A DNA stretch of 64,000 nt from Bryobacterales bacterium KBS 96 (lineage in GTDB: Bacteria; Acidobacteriota; Terriglobia; Bryobacterales; Bryobacteraceae), in assembly GCA_000381625.1 (NCBI GenBank), contig KB906767.1, positions 1,528,629 to 1,592,628 on the forward strand. The letters are read 5' to 3'. Below the pieces are notes generated by a model that made no database searches, was not told the DNA's origin, and was given only the letters and a program-made list of their open reading frames with translations. The position numbers and the translations under genes were made by a program. How positions within the stretch are numbered: the first letter of the stretch is position 1; every line of letters begins with the position of its first letter. Below, piece after piece: positions 45,123 through 54,523 of this stretch.

Positions 45123-48100
45123 CTCACCCGGCAATTCGTGAGCTGTTCCAGTCAGCCGCCAAACAGCACTCTTTTCAGTCTCTTCTTCAGCATCTGACAC
45201 GCGGCGAAACGGGAACGTTTTCTCTCTCGGGCCTGACGCCCTCCGCGAAAGCTCTGTACTTGGCGCTGCTGTATCAATCGACCGACCGGCCGCTGCTCGT
45301 TTTGGTCGATGGCAACAAGGAAGCCGAGACGCTTCTGGAGTCCGTGGAGGCGTTTTTCGATCTGCTGATCGACGACCGTGATGTGCCTCGCCCGCAATTA
45401 GTACCCGCACTCGACGTTCTTCCACACCAGCGCCTGTCTCCTCATAGCGAAATCGCCGAGCGCCGCGCCATTGGACTCTGGCGCCTTTCGACGCAAAAGG
45501 TCCCACTCACAATCGCGCCGATTGCCTCAGCTCTATACCGGATCAAAGGCGCCGATTTTTATCGCCAGCTAGCGCTCGCGTTGCGCACTGGCGAAGAAAT
45601 CCCACTTGAAGATCTCATTCAGCATCTCGAAAACATTGGCTACGAAAAGCGCGATCCCGTCGAAATGGTGGGTGAATACTCGGGACGTGGGGGAATCCTC
45701 GATGTATTCCCCGCCGAAGCCGAGAAACCTGTCCGTATCGAGTTCTTCGGCGACGAAATCGAATCTATTCGCAGCTTCGACGTCGAATCGCAGAGATCCG
45801 TCTTGAAGCTGAGTTCCACGTTATTGCTGCCGCTACTGGAGCATCCTCGGTCGCGCTCGACGCTGCGCCGGCTCGGGGAAGCGCTGGATGGCGATAAGAA
45901 CGACGATCTGCTGAATCCCGGAGACCCGTTCCCGGGATGGGAGTACCTCGTTCCGCTGCTGCAGCCGCGAACTGAAACGTTGCTATCCCTCTGTCCGAAG
46001 GCGCTGGTGGTGCTCGATGAGCCCGAGGCGATGGAAGCTGCCGCGGATCGACTGTGGCTGCGACTGGCCGAACCCGCGCGCATCGAACCTGAAAAGAATT
46101 TTGCGAGCTGGGGCGAATTTGCCGCTCAACTGCAGACCCGCACTGCGATCCACCTGCGCGCACTGGAATTGATCACCAGCCCGATCGAGGATCTGCGCTC
46201 GTTTCATATTCCGACACGGCCGTCGCTTAATTTCAAAGGCAACATGGCGGTTGCGGTCGCCGAAGCGCGGACGCTCGTCGACCAAGGCAATCGCGTGGCG
46301 TTCTTCGCTGCCGCGACCGGAGAACTCGAACGGCTGGCGGACGTGCTTCAGGAATACGGCGTCCCTTATCAGTTAGGAGTGGAATCCGCCTCCGGGTCGC
46401 GCGGGCTCGCGGAGCGCGCATACTACTCGGGCGCTGTCGCAAGCACTTATCTGATCAAAGGCAACGTCCGGCGGGGTGTCGTTCTTACCGACTCGCGCAT
46501 CGCGATTCTCGGCAGCGAAGATATTTTTCAAAGTTCGGATTCAATTGCTCAACAGCCAACGCGATCGCAGCTCGCCGCGTTTGCAGCGGATGTGGCCGAT
46601 CTGAAGCCGGGCGATTTCGTTGTCCATACCACGCACGGCATCGGACGTTTTGCCGGAATTCGTGAGATCACGCAAGGCGATCAGGCCGGCGATTTCATGG
46701 TGATCGAGTATGCCGGCGAATCGAAACTGTATTTGCCTTTGGCCCGTCTGGATCTGATTCAGAAGTTTCGCGGGGCCGGAGAAGCCAAGCCCTCGCTGGA
46801 CCGCCTCGGCGGGGCTACCTGGTCGAAGACCAAATCGCGCGTCAAAGCGAAGATGCGCGATATGGCGGACGAACTTCTAAAGCTGTACGCACAGCGCCGC
46901 CTGGCCCAGGGGTTCTCGTTCTCGCGAGACAGTAACTGGCAGCGTGAATTCGAAGACTCGTTCGAATACACGCCCACCAAGGATCAGCTAACCGCGGCCT
47001 CGCAGATCAAAGCGGACATGGAAAGCGAACAGCCGATGGACCGCCTGCTTTGCGGCGACGTCGGCTATGGCAAGACGGAGGTCGCCATGCGCGCCGCCTT
47101 CAAAGCGCTGGGCGACGGCAAACAAGTTGCGGTGCTGGCGCCGACAACTGTTCTGGCCTTTCAGCATTTCGAGACCTTTAAGCGCCGCTTCGCTTCTTTT
47201 CCCGTTCGCGTCGAGCTGGCCAGCCGGTTCCGCTCACCCAAAGAAATCAAATCCGTGCTGGCCGAAACAGCCGCCGGAAAGGTAGACATTCTCATCGGCA
47301 CGCACCGGCTGCTTTCGAAGGATGTCGAGTTTGCGGACCTTGGCCTATTGGTTGTCGATGAAGAGCAGCGCTTCGGCGTAAAGCACAAAGAGCGGTTGAA
47401 AGAACTGAAGCACAACCTGGACGCTCTCGCGATGAGCGCGACGCCTATTCCCCGCACTCTGCACATGTCGCTGCTCGGACTGCGCGACATGTCGGTGATC
47501 GAAACGCCGCCCAAGGACCGGCTTTCCATCAATACGGTCGTCGCACACTTTAACGCCGACCTGATCAAGGCCGCCATTGAACAGGAGCTGGCGCGACAGG
47601 GACAGGTTTATTTCATCCACAACCGCATCGATACGATCTTTCAGCGCGCCGCGTTCATCCAGGAACTTCTGCCGCAAGCGCGGATTGGCGTCGGACATGG
47701 GCAAATGAATGAAGCGCTTGTTGAAAAGGCATTGCTTGGTTTCATGCATCATGAGTACGACGTATTTGTTTCGACCACAATTGTCGAAAATGGCATCGAT
47801 ATTCCGCTTGCCAATACGATGATCGTTGAGAATGCCGAACGCTATGGCTTAAGTGAGTTGTACCAGTTGCGTGGGCGCGTGGGGCGCTCGAATCGCAGGG
47901 CGTACGCCTATCTGCTGGTCCCCGCCGACACGCAGTTGAGTGAGCTCGCTCGCAAGCGTCTGGCGGCCTTGAAGGAGTTCAGCGATTTGGGCGCTGGGTT
48001 CAAGATTGCGGCCCTGGACCTTGAATTACGCGGGGCCGGGAACCTGCTCGGCGGCGAGCAGCACGGCCATATTGAAGCAGTCGGATACGACACTTACATC

Positions 48101-48601
48101 CGGTTACTCGAAGAGACCATCCAAGAGTTGAAGGGAGAGGAAGTGCCGCTGGAGGTTCATGCGTCCCTGAATCTCGGCCTCGACATTCGCATTCCACCGA
48201 ACTACATTCCCGAGGATGCGCAGAGGCTTCGCGCTTACAAGCGAATCGCCGATTTGCAAACGGAGGATCAAGCGCAGCGCGTGCTGGAGGAATTTTCGGA
48301 TCGCTACGGCGCCACGCCCGTCGAGGTCCGCGACCTCATTCGCTTCTCAGTACTGAAATCGTTTGCCGAGCGTCTCGGCGTGGAATCCATCGACCGGCGT
48401 CAGAGTTTTGCGAACGTCAAGTTCCACATGCAGTCGAAAGTAGATCCCATGCGCCTGATGGATCTGGTCCGCCGTACGGAAGGATCGCAATTCACGCCGG
48501 CCGGCGTTCTGAAATTGCCCATCCGCCAGCACGCTCCCGCGGCGCTGATCCAGGAACTGCAGGAAAAGCTGCAGCAACTCGAAACGGCGCCGGTGGCGTA
48601 A
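45119..48601 (+). CDS. mfd: Transcription-repair coupling factor Mfd
   Basis: The GTG at 45119 (VTHPAIRELFQ) overlaps the rfaE2 stop; a longer frame would lie inside rfaE2. The product of 1160 residues removes stalled RNA polymerase and recruits UvrA. It has an UvrB-like start, a RID/CarD-like domain near 495 (LKPGDFVVHTTHGIGRFAG), Walker A GDVGYGKTEVAMR (near 646), the DEEQRFGVKHKE box (near 747) and RecG-like helicase motifs (YQLRGRVGRSNR). A C-terminal D7-type domain ends the chain. Length is normal. Confidence 0.97.
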   Translation: MTHPAIRELFQSAAKQHSFQSLLQHLTRGETGTFSLSGLTPSAKALYLALLYQSTDRPLLVLVDGNKEAETLLESVEAFFDLLIDDRDVPRPQLVPALDVLPHQRLSPHSEIAERRAIGLWRLSTQKVPLTIAPIASALYRIKGADFYRQLALALRTGEEIPLEDLIQHLENIGYEKRDPVEMVGEYSGRGGILDVFPAEAEKPVRIEFFGDEIESIRSFDVESQRSVLKLSSTLLLPLLEHPRSRSTLRRLGEALDGDKNDDLLNPGDPFPGWEYLVPLLQPRTETLLSLCPKALVVLDEPEAMEAAADRLWLRLAEPARIEPEKNFASWGEFAAQLQTRTAIHLRALELITSPIEDLRSFHIPTRPSLNFKGNMAVAVAEARTLVDQGNRVAFFAAATGELERLADVLQEYGVPYQLGVESASGSRGLAERAYYSGAVASTYLIKGNVRRGVVLTDSRIAILGSEDIFQSSDSIAQQPTRSQLAAFAADVADLKPGDFVVHTTHGIGRFAGIREITQGDQAGDFMVIEYAGESKLYLPLARLDLIQKFRGAGEAKPSLDRLGGATWSKTKSRVKAKMRDMADELLKLYAQRRLAQGFSFSRDSNWQREFEDSFEYTPTKDQLTAASQIKADMESEQPMDRLLCGDVGYGKTEVAMRAAFKALGDGKQVAVLAPTTVLAFQHFETFKRRFASFPVRVELASRFRSPKEIKSVLAETAAGKVDILIGTHRLLSKDVEFADLGLLVVDEEQRFGVKHKERLKELKHNLDALAMSATPIPRTLHMSLLGLRDMSVIETPPKDRLSINTVVAHFNADLIKAAIEQELARQGQVYFIHNRIDTIFQRAAFIQELLPQARIGVGHGQMNEALVEKALLGFMHHEYDVFVSTTIVENGIDIPLANTMIVENAERYGLSELYQLRGRVGRSNRRAYAYLLVPADTQLSELARKRLAALKEFSDLGAGFKIAALDLELRGAGNLLGGEQHGHIEAVGYDTYIRLLEETIQELKGEEVPLEVHASLNLGLDIRIPPNYIPEDAQRLRAYKRIADLQTEDQAQRVLEEFSDRYGATPVEVRDLIRFSVLKSFAERLGVESIDRRQSFANVKFHMQSKVDPMRLMDLVRRTEGSQFTPAGVLKLPIRQHAPAALIQELQEKLQQLETAPVA

Positions 48602-48725
48602 GCTTTTACGCCTTCAATTATCCCGATCTTCATCGACCCTGTAATCTGCACAGCAACACTGCTCTTCCCGGAGCACTTGCACGACTTTATCGTTGTATGC
48701 GCATTTTCGCGTACGGAACCCCGCG

Positions 48726-48769
48726 GAGCGTACGCTCTACCTGCCTGAATGGCCAACTTGTTTCAGGCA
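48726..48769. promoter_or_regulatory. two adjacent palindromes upstream of the NADP reductase gene
   Basis: GAGCGTACGCTC (48726-48737) is a perfect 12-bp palindrome, and TGCCTGAA...TTCAGGCA (48742-48749/48762-48769) is a perfect 8-bp inverted repeat. A third GCGTACG lies at 48709-48715, 19 bases from the one in the first palindrome. The second repeat could also be a terminator for mfd. Confidence 0.5.
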
Positions 48770-48807
48770 TTGCGATGGCCCATACTGGCTTTCGAAAGGT
48801 AACCGAT

Positions 48808-49413
48808 ATGAAAATCGCTGTAATTGGCGCAGGAAGCGTTGGTGGGACGCTGGCAAGAGGCTGGGCGAAAAAAGGGCACGACGTCGCGTTTGGCGTGCGA
48901 TCTCCTTCAAAGCACAAAGGAGATATTCAGGCCGTATCGGTCGCGGACGCCGCGGCTTCCGCGGAAATTGTTGTGCTAGCCACGCCTTGGGAAGCGGCCT
49001 CGGATGCCATTCGCGAAGCGGGCTCCCTCGCCGGCAAAGTTCTGCTCGATTGCACCAATCCGCTGAAGCCGGATCTCTCAGGACTTGCATTGAGCGGCGA
49101 CGAATCCGGCGGCGAGCATGTACAGCGGCAGGCAAGCGGCGCGAAGGTGGTAAAGATCTTCAATACAACCGGCTTCGACAACATGGCGAACCCTGTATAC
49201 GGGAACGAGCGCGTGACGATGCTCTATTGCGGAGACCACACGGACGCAAAGCAACGAGCCGCTCAACTTGCAGCCGATCTCGGGTTCGATCCAGTCGATG
49301 CCGGCTCGTTGAGCGCGGCGCGGATGCTGGAATCGTTTGCGCTGCTCTGGATTCATTTAGCCATTCAACAGAAAATGGGGCGGGATTTCGCGTTCAAGGT
49401 AATTCGGCGTTAG
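48808..49413 (+). CDS. F420-type NADP(H) oxidoreductase (Rossmann NADPH reductase)
   Basis: The ATG at 48808 (MKIAVIGAGSVGGTLARGWA) has AAAGG ahead of it. The 201-residue product has the GAGSVGGTLARG nucleotide-binding loop and a single Rossmann domain ending in a short helix. It belongs to the NADPH-dependent F420-reductase family. In organisms without F420 these enzymes probably use flavin or other cofactors. Typical segments are LDCTNPLKPDLSGL and FNTTGFDNMANPVYG. Operator-like palindromes lie in its upstream region. Confidence 0.88.
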   Translation: MKIAVIGAGSVGGTLARGWAKKGHDVAFGVRSPSKHKGDIQAVSVADAAASAEIVVLATPWEAASDAIREAGSLAGKVLLDCTNPLKPDLSGLALSGDESGGEHVQRQASGAKVVKIFNTTGFDNMANPVYGNERVTMLYCGDHTDAKQRAAQLAADLGFDPVDAGSLSAARMLESFALLWIHLAIQQKMGRDFAFKVIRR

Positions 49414-49448
49414 GGAGAACCGATGCGAAATCTGGCACATCTCCGCCA

Positions 49449-52052
49449 TCACGCGACCGCCAGTTTCATCACCACAAGCGTCATATCGTCGTGCTGGGGC
49501 GCGCCGTCCACGAAGATGTCTGCGGCAGCCATCACTGAAGGAATGATCTCTGCCGCAGATTGATCCGCGTAAAGCTGCAATGCGGGCAATAGACGCTCTT
49601 CGCCCCACTCCTCATCTTGGCTGTTCATGGCCTCGCTGATGCCATCGGTGAAACCGACGAGTATGTCGCCGGGTTCGAGCTTTAACGAGCCTTGTTGATA
49701 AGGAGCTTCACGAAAGAGGCCGATCACGGGTCCTCCGCTCTCGAGACGAATGACGTGGATTTCCCCATCGAGACGGCGAAGGATCACCGGCGGATTGTGG
49801 CCCGCATTGACGTAAATCAGACGGTGGGTGTCCGGCTCATACTGCGCGTAAAAAAATGTCGCATACCGGTTCGGCGGCGTGGCGTCGTAGACCAGTCGGT
49901 TCACGTTCGCCATCACACGCGTCAAATCTCCGCCATGCTGAAGCGCCTGCCCTCGCAGAGACGCTTGCAGACTAGCCATGAGAAGCGCGGCGGCAATGCC
50001 CTTCCCGGAAACATCGCCCACGGCGATTCCAATGCTTCCGCCAGCGAGCGGGACGAAGTCGTAATAGTCGCCGCCGACTCCCTGGGCGGGCCGGCAAGCT
50101 CCCCAGTAATCCAACCCCGGCATTGGAGGAAGGTTCTGGGGAAACAATCGCTGCTGCACTTCGCGGGCAATCTCAATTTCCCGATTCATCTTCTCCCGTT
50201 CGGCGATCTCGAGCGCAACGGCCGATGCAAGACGGCTGTTCTCGAGCGCCAGGCCGCTTTGGAAGACCACGGATTTAAGCAGTTGCGTATCTGCTTTCGA
50301 GTACGGCTCCTCAGACCGCTTTGGGCCGAGGCTGATGGCGCCCAGCAGCTTGCCTCTCACTTCAACAGGCAGCAGCAGTTGCGTATTAAGCCGCTTCAAC
50401 ACCTCGATTTCCTCGTTCGGAGCGGTATGAACCCAGTTACTCGGATCGTCGAAATAGACGCGAGGCGATTCTCTCGAGCCTTGCAACCGCTGCAACACAA
50501 GACCGGTTTCCGATAATTCCAATCCTCCGAGATCGCCGCAACCCAGCGAATGCACGGGGCGCAATGTACCATTCTGATTTAAGAAGATCGCGACACACGA
50601 AATATGAAGCGACTCGGAGATCCGTCGTGTCACCGTCGAAAGGAGCGCCTGCTCGTCAATCATGGTTCGAACCGTATCGCTGAGCTCGTTGAGGATTTGC
50701 TCGGCGTCGTATGCCTCTCTAAAGAACCGGCGATCCAACGCCACCCCCAGACGCTTGCGTACGCGCCGGATCAGGAAAGATGCCGTGACTGCACACACGG
50801 CAAAAAAAGCGATCTGAACCGAGCGATTTGCCCGGGAACTGAATACCGCGACCGCAAGCCCCCACATGACGAGGCCGGTGACGCAGCCGAGGACAATCCG
50901 GAGGCCTCCCTTGGCAAACGTATATCGAACACCCTGCCTGATCGCCACGCGCACGTCCATTGCGCGTTGCACGATTACGATGTACGCCAACGTGAGCGGA
51001 AAAATGTAGAGAAGGACAACGACGGCGATGATCAGAAATTGCGGAAATCGGCCGAAGTCGCCGCGGAAGACAAAAGTACCCCAGAGAAGAATCAATAACA
51101 GCGGGGTCAGGCTAATGGCCGAACCGGCAACAAGGATTCTCAGCCGCCGCTTCGAATCGGTGTTCGATGCGGACCCCATCTTTAACCCCAGCGCTATGAA
51201 AAACACAGCGGTCGCCAGAAACGATAGGATCTGGACCGGCGTATGAAGCCTGCTCAGCGGATGCAGGAACGGTTTTGCAGCAGATACATTGTAAAATCCG
51301 ATGCCGCTCGCGGTCGCGGACAGAACCGACACGCCCAATATCGGGCCGGCGAATATCCACTTGATCCAGGGCCACCGGACGTCCCATCCCGATCGCCCCG
51401 GAAAATAGATTCCGAACAGCATCATCCATGCGGGCCAGGTGTCCTGCAGAAACGACGTGTAAAGCGTATGTATTTCCAGCATCCAGTCGGGCCATGTGAA
51501 TGGATAACCCGCGCGCGCAAACTGGGTGAGGCCGACGAGAATGCCGAATAACGCAAATGCGCGAATGTCCGATGGCCGCAGGGCGGAAACGTATATGCCG
51601 ACCGCCACCGAAAACATGGACATGAAAACGATGAGAGTGACGAGCGCCCAATCGCCGGTATTCGGCCGTGAGGCTCCGACAGATTGGAGCGTGAGCACGA
51701 CAGAGCGGCGCTCGGCAGTGTGCGTGGGTTGGAACACGACGGCGAGCCTGTCTCCTGGCTGCTTTGCGCGGACGATCTTCAAAAAGTCCGCCAGGCTGGT
51801 CATAACCAGACCGTTCACGCTGATGAGTCTGTCGCCGTGCCGGATTCCGGCCACCGTCGCGCTGGGAGTGGGAGAACCGATGACGAGGCCGGGATCGAAG
51901 AGGAAAGGCTGCATCAGTGCTTCGGCGCGATTTGCTTCACGCGCCAGGGCAAAGGAGGAATACCCGATCTGATAGCCGAGGGCGACGAGAAAGATAGGGA
52001 TTAAGATGAGGTAATTGCGATATTGCGACCGGAAGAAGCCGTCCCTATCCAT
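49449..52052 (-). CDS. PDZ-membrane-GAF-PP2C (SpoIIE) protein phosphatase
   Basis: An 867-residue signalling protein. The order is: one N-terminal membrane helix, a PDZ domain (about 50-115; GSPTPSATVAGIRHGDRLIS), several membrane helices to ~400, a GAF domain (about 470-600; LPVEVRGKLLGAISLGPKR), a helical linker with EIAREVQQRLFPQNLPPMPG (near 637) and a PP2C domain of the RsbU/SpoIIE type (GGDYYDFVPL, VGDVSGKG, FTDGISEAMN). Such phosphatases control anti-sigma antagonist phosphorylation. An anti-sigma partner is not adjacent. It is divergent from sodC. Confidence 0.9.
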   Translation of the reverse strand: MDRDGFFRSQYRNYLILIPIFLVALGYQIGYSSFALAREANRAEALMQPFLFDPGLVIGSPTPSATVAGIRHGDRLISVNGLVMTSLADFLKIVRAKQPGDRLAVVFQPTHTAERRSVVLTLQSVGASRPNTGDWALVTLIVFMSMFSVAVGIYVSALRPSDIRAFALFGILVGLTQFARAGYPFTWPDWMLEIHTLYTSFLQDTWPAWMMLFGIYFPGRSGWDVRWPWIKWIFAGPILGVSVLSATASGIGFYNVSAAKPFLHPLSRLHTPVQILSFLATAVFFIALGLKMGSASNTDSKRRLRILVAGSAISLTPLLLILLWGTFVFRGDFGRFPQFLIIAVVVLLYIFPLTLAYIVIVQRAMDVRVAIRQGVRYTFAKGGLRIVLGCVTGLVMWGLAVAVFSSRANRSVQIAFFAVCAVTASFLIRRVRKRLGVALDRRFFREAYDAEQILNELSDTVRTMIDEQALLSTVTRRISESLHISCVAIFLNQNGTLRPVHSLGCGDLGGLELSETGLVLQRLQGSRESPRVYFDDPSNWVHTAPNEEIEVLKRLNTQLLLPVEVRGKLLGAISLGPKRSEEPYSKADTQLLKSVVFQSGLALENSRLASAVALEIAEREKMNREIEIAREVQQRLFPQNLPPMPGLDYWGACRPAQGVGGDYYDFVPLAGGSIGIAVGDVSGKGIAAALLMASLQASLRGQALQHGGDLTRVMANVNRLVYDATPPNRYATFFYAQYEPDTHRLIYVNAGHNPPVILRRLDGEIHVIRLESGGPVIGLFREAPYQQGSLKLEPGDILVGFTDGISEAMNSQDEEWGEERLLPALQLYADQSAAEIIPSVMAAADIFVDGAPQHDDMTLVVMKLAVA

Positions 52053-52058
52053 AAAGAA

Positions 52059-52072
52059 AGAGCAAGTGCTCT
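52059..52072. promoter_or_regulatory. operator-like palindrome between phosphatase and sodC
   Basis: AGAGCA-AG-TGCTCT is a perfect 6-bp inverted repeat with a 2-base centre, 7 bases upstream of the phosphatase start codon and about 82 bases ahead of sodC. It is in a position to control one or both genes. Confidence 0.5.
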
Positions 52073-52154
52073 ATGTTCCCACCAATTGAATAAGAGTATA
52101 TGCAGGCGAAGCCGGCAAGCTCCATTTCGACAAGAAGAACATTATTATAGAGGG

Positions 52155-52679
52155 ATGACGAACCGGCTACGAATATTGGTCTGTGCTTCCGTTTTCACTT
52201 CGGCAAGTTTTGCGGCCAGTACCGCGCGCGTTGAATTCAAAAACGCGCGAGGACAGGATGTAGGCTTCGCCACACTCGCTCCGAAGAACGCCGATGACAC
52301 GGGGGGCGTTCGAGTAACTCTCGATCTTCACGGTCTGCCTCCAGGCGAACATGCCATCCATTTTCACCAGAATCCGAAGTGCGATCCTCCCGGTTTTGAA
52401 TCTGCTGGTCCGCATTTCAATCCCGAAAACAAGCAGCACGGCCTACATAATCCGGCGGGCCCGCACGCCGGCGACATGGAGAACTTCGTGGTCGGGGCAA
52501 ACGGAACAGCGCAAGTGGAAGTCGTCGCCCCTGGAGTCACGTTAAATCACGGCGATAACGCACTGCTGCCCAATGGAGGCAGATCGCTAGTCATCCACGC
52601 ACACGGCGACGACATGATAACGAACCCGGCCGGCAATTCGGGACCACGGATTGCATGCGGGGTCGTTGCGCCGGAGTGA
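52155..52679 (+). CDS. sodC: Cu-Zn superoxide dismutase
   Basis: The ATG at 52155 (MTNRLRILVCASVFTSASFA) gives a Sec signal and 174 residues; the longer frame does not. All metal ligands are present: HFHQ (first two Cu His), GPHFNP (bridging His), HGLHNP and PHAGDM (Zn His and Asp), and VIHAHGDD (last Cu His). Two Cys (CDPPG and IACGV) can form the usual disulfide. It acts in the periplasm against superoxide. It is divergent from the phosphatase and followed by the GH39 gene. Confidence 0.95.
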   Translation: MTNRLRILVCASVFTSASFAASTARVEFKNARGQDVGFATLAPKNADDTGGVRVTLDLHGLPPGEHAIHFHQNPKCDPPGFESAGPHFNPENKQHGLHNPAGPHAGDMENFVVGANGTAQVEVVAPGVTLNHGDNALLPNGGRSLVIHAHGDDMITNPAGNSGPRIACGVVAPE

Positions 52680-52717
52680 ACGGCCCGGGCAAGCCGGATA
52701 TCTGGAAACGGGAGCGT

Positions 52718-54391
52718 ATGCTCCCGTTTATCCGCTCAGTTACTGCCCTTGTTTGCCTGCTTCCCCTTTCGCTGAGTGCGCAACAGCCGGTCACCATTAG
52801 AGTCGATCTGCGGGCAAAACTCGGCGCATACCAACCTGTCTGGGCCTATTTCGGCTACGACGAACCGAATTTCACGTACACGAAAAACGGCCGCAAGCTT
52901 ATCAACGAGCTGTCCGAACTCAGCTACGCTCCGGTTCAGATCCGCGCTCATAATTTACTAACGACCGGAAATGGCGTTCCCGCGCTCAAATGGGGATCGA
53001 CCAATGCCTACACGTTGGATGCGTTCGGCAAACCTATTTACGACTGGACTATCGTCGATAGGATCTTCGATACGTACTTACACGCGGGAGCGAAACCGTT
53101 TGTGGAAATCGGCTTCATGCCGGAGGCTCTCTCCACGCATCCGAAGCCGTACCAACACAACTGGCCGAAGGGCGATCTCTACACAGGGTGGTCTTACCCG
53201 CCAAAGGACTATCGGAAATGGGAAGAACTGGTTTACCAATGGGTGCGGCATTGCGTATCTAAATATGGGGCGGAACAGGTAGCGTCCTGGCATTGGGAAG
53301 TCTGGAACGAGCCGGACGGCGCTTACTGGCACGGCTCCGCTCAAGAATACGACAAGCTCTATGACTACACAGCCGATGCGGTCAAGCGAGCGTTGCCACG
53401 GGCGAGAGTGGGCGGACCTGCGACGACAGGGCCGGCCGGCGCCAAAGCAGCCGAGTATCTTCGCCAGTTTCTGGAACACTGCGCGACCGGCAAGGATTAC
53501 GTCAACGGCCAGACCGGCGCACCTCTCGATTTCATTACGTTTCATGCCAAGGGGCGCCCGGAAGTGGTCCAGGGTCACGTTCGCATGGGCATCGCCAAGA
53601 ATTTACAGGACGTTGAAAAAGGGATCGAAATTATTTCGCGCTTCCCAAAGTTCCACAGCCTTCCGGTGATCCTGAGCGAGTCCGATCCCGAAGGTTGTGC
53701 GGCTTGTTCAGCGCGGGCGCATCCGCAAAACGCGTACCGTAACGGACCGCTGTACGCCGCTTATACGGCTCTTGCATTGAAGAGTATTCTTGACTTCGCC
53801 GCTCGAAGCCACACCGATATAGCCGGCATGCTGACCTGGGCGTTTGAATTTGAAAACCAGCCGTATTTCGACGGCTTCCGAACTCTCGCGACGAATGGCG
53901 TGGATAAACCGGTTCTAAACATTTTTCGGATGGATGGCCTGATGCGGGGTGATCGAGTGCGGCTCAACAGCAGCGGCGCAATCGATCTCGCCAGCGTCGT
54001 GCGCGCCGGGGTGCGTGAAAATCCGGATATTGATGGACTTGCTGCCGCATCGGATCACCGGCTGGACGTGCTGGTCTGGAACTACCACGATGATGATATA
54101 GCGGCGCCGCCGGCTGCCGTTCAACTTGCTATCCAGGGCCTTCCCGATACGGCGAGCCGTGTGCTGCTTCGCCACTACCGCATCGATCGATATCACAGCA
54201 ATGCATATACGGCGTGGAAGAAAATGGGCTCGCCGCAAACACCTACGTCGGAACAGTATGCGAAATTGGAACGCGCCGGGCAGCTTCAATTGTTCGAATC
54301 GCCCCGCTGGCTTTCGAACGGCAAAGGCGACGTGAAACTCTCGTTTGCGCTGCCTCGTCAGGCCGTTTCGCTCGTTGAGATGATCTGGTAG
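52718..54391 (+). CDS. GH39-like glycoside hydrolase (beta-xylosidase type), secreted
   Basis: The ATG at 52718 (MLPFIRSVTALVCLLPLSLS) opens a Sec signal; the longer frame overlaps sodC. The 557-residue product has acid/base Glu198 in WNEPDG and nucleophile Glu321 in ILSESDPE, plus HWEVWNEP, TFHAKG and LTWAFEFENQPYF. This fits GH39, whose members are beta-xylosidases or iduronidases. With the GH10 and GH51 enzymes it suggests arabinoxylan breakdown. The stop is followed by a hairpin. Confidence 0.88.
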   Translation: MLPFIRSVTALVCLLPLSLSAQQPVTIRVDLRAKLGAYQPVWAYFGYDEPNFTYTKNGRKLINELSELSYAPVQIRAHNLLTTGNGVPALKWGSTNAYTLDAFGKPIYDWTIVDRIFDTYLHAGAKPFVEIGFMPEALSTHPKPYQHNWPKGDLYTGWSYPPKDYRKWEELVYQWVRHCVSKYGAEQVASWHWEVWNEPDGAYWHGSAQEYDKLYDYTADAVKRALPRARVGGPATTGPAGAKAAEYLRQFLEHCATGKDYVNGQTGAPLDFITFHAKGRPEVVQGHVRMGIAKNLQDVEKGIEIISRFPKFHSLPVILSESDPEGCAACSARAHPQNAYRNGPLYAAYTALALKSILDFAARSHTDIAGMLTWAFEFENQPYFDGFRTLATNGVDKPVLNIFRMDGLMRGDRVRLNSSGAIDLASVVRAGVRENPDIDGLAAASDHRLDVLVWNYHDDDIAAPPAAVQLAIQGLPDTASRVLLRHYRIDRYHSNAYTAWKKMGSPQTPTSEQYAKLERAGQLQLFESPRWLSNGKGDVKLSFALPRQAVSLVEMIW

Positions 54392-54441
54392 CGATGCTGG
54401 CCGTATCAGCGCAACCTCGAAGGCAGAATTTTGTTACCGGA

Positions 54442-54464
54442 TGTGCCGACCTTCGGATGGCACA
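54442..54464. terminator. weak hairpin after the GH39 gene
   Basis: TGTGCC (54442-54447) pairs with GGCACA (54459-54464); an inner CCGA-CCT-TCGG can also form. The sequence downstream is AT-rich but lacks a T-run. It lies in the convergent gap with the gene at 54524. Confidence 0.35.
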
Positions 54465-54523
54465 AGTTCTTATGGTAATTAAAATATCACTTTACAGTTT
54501 GGATAACGCTACCAACGATAGCC

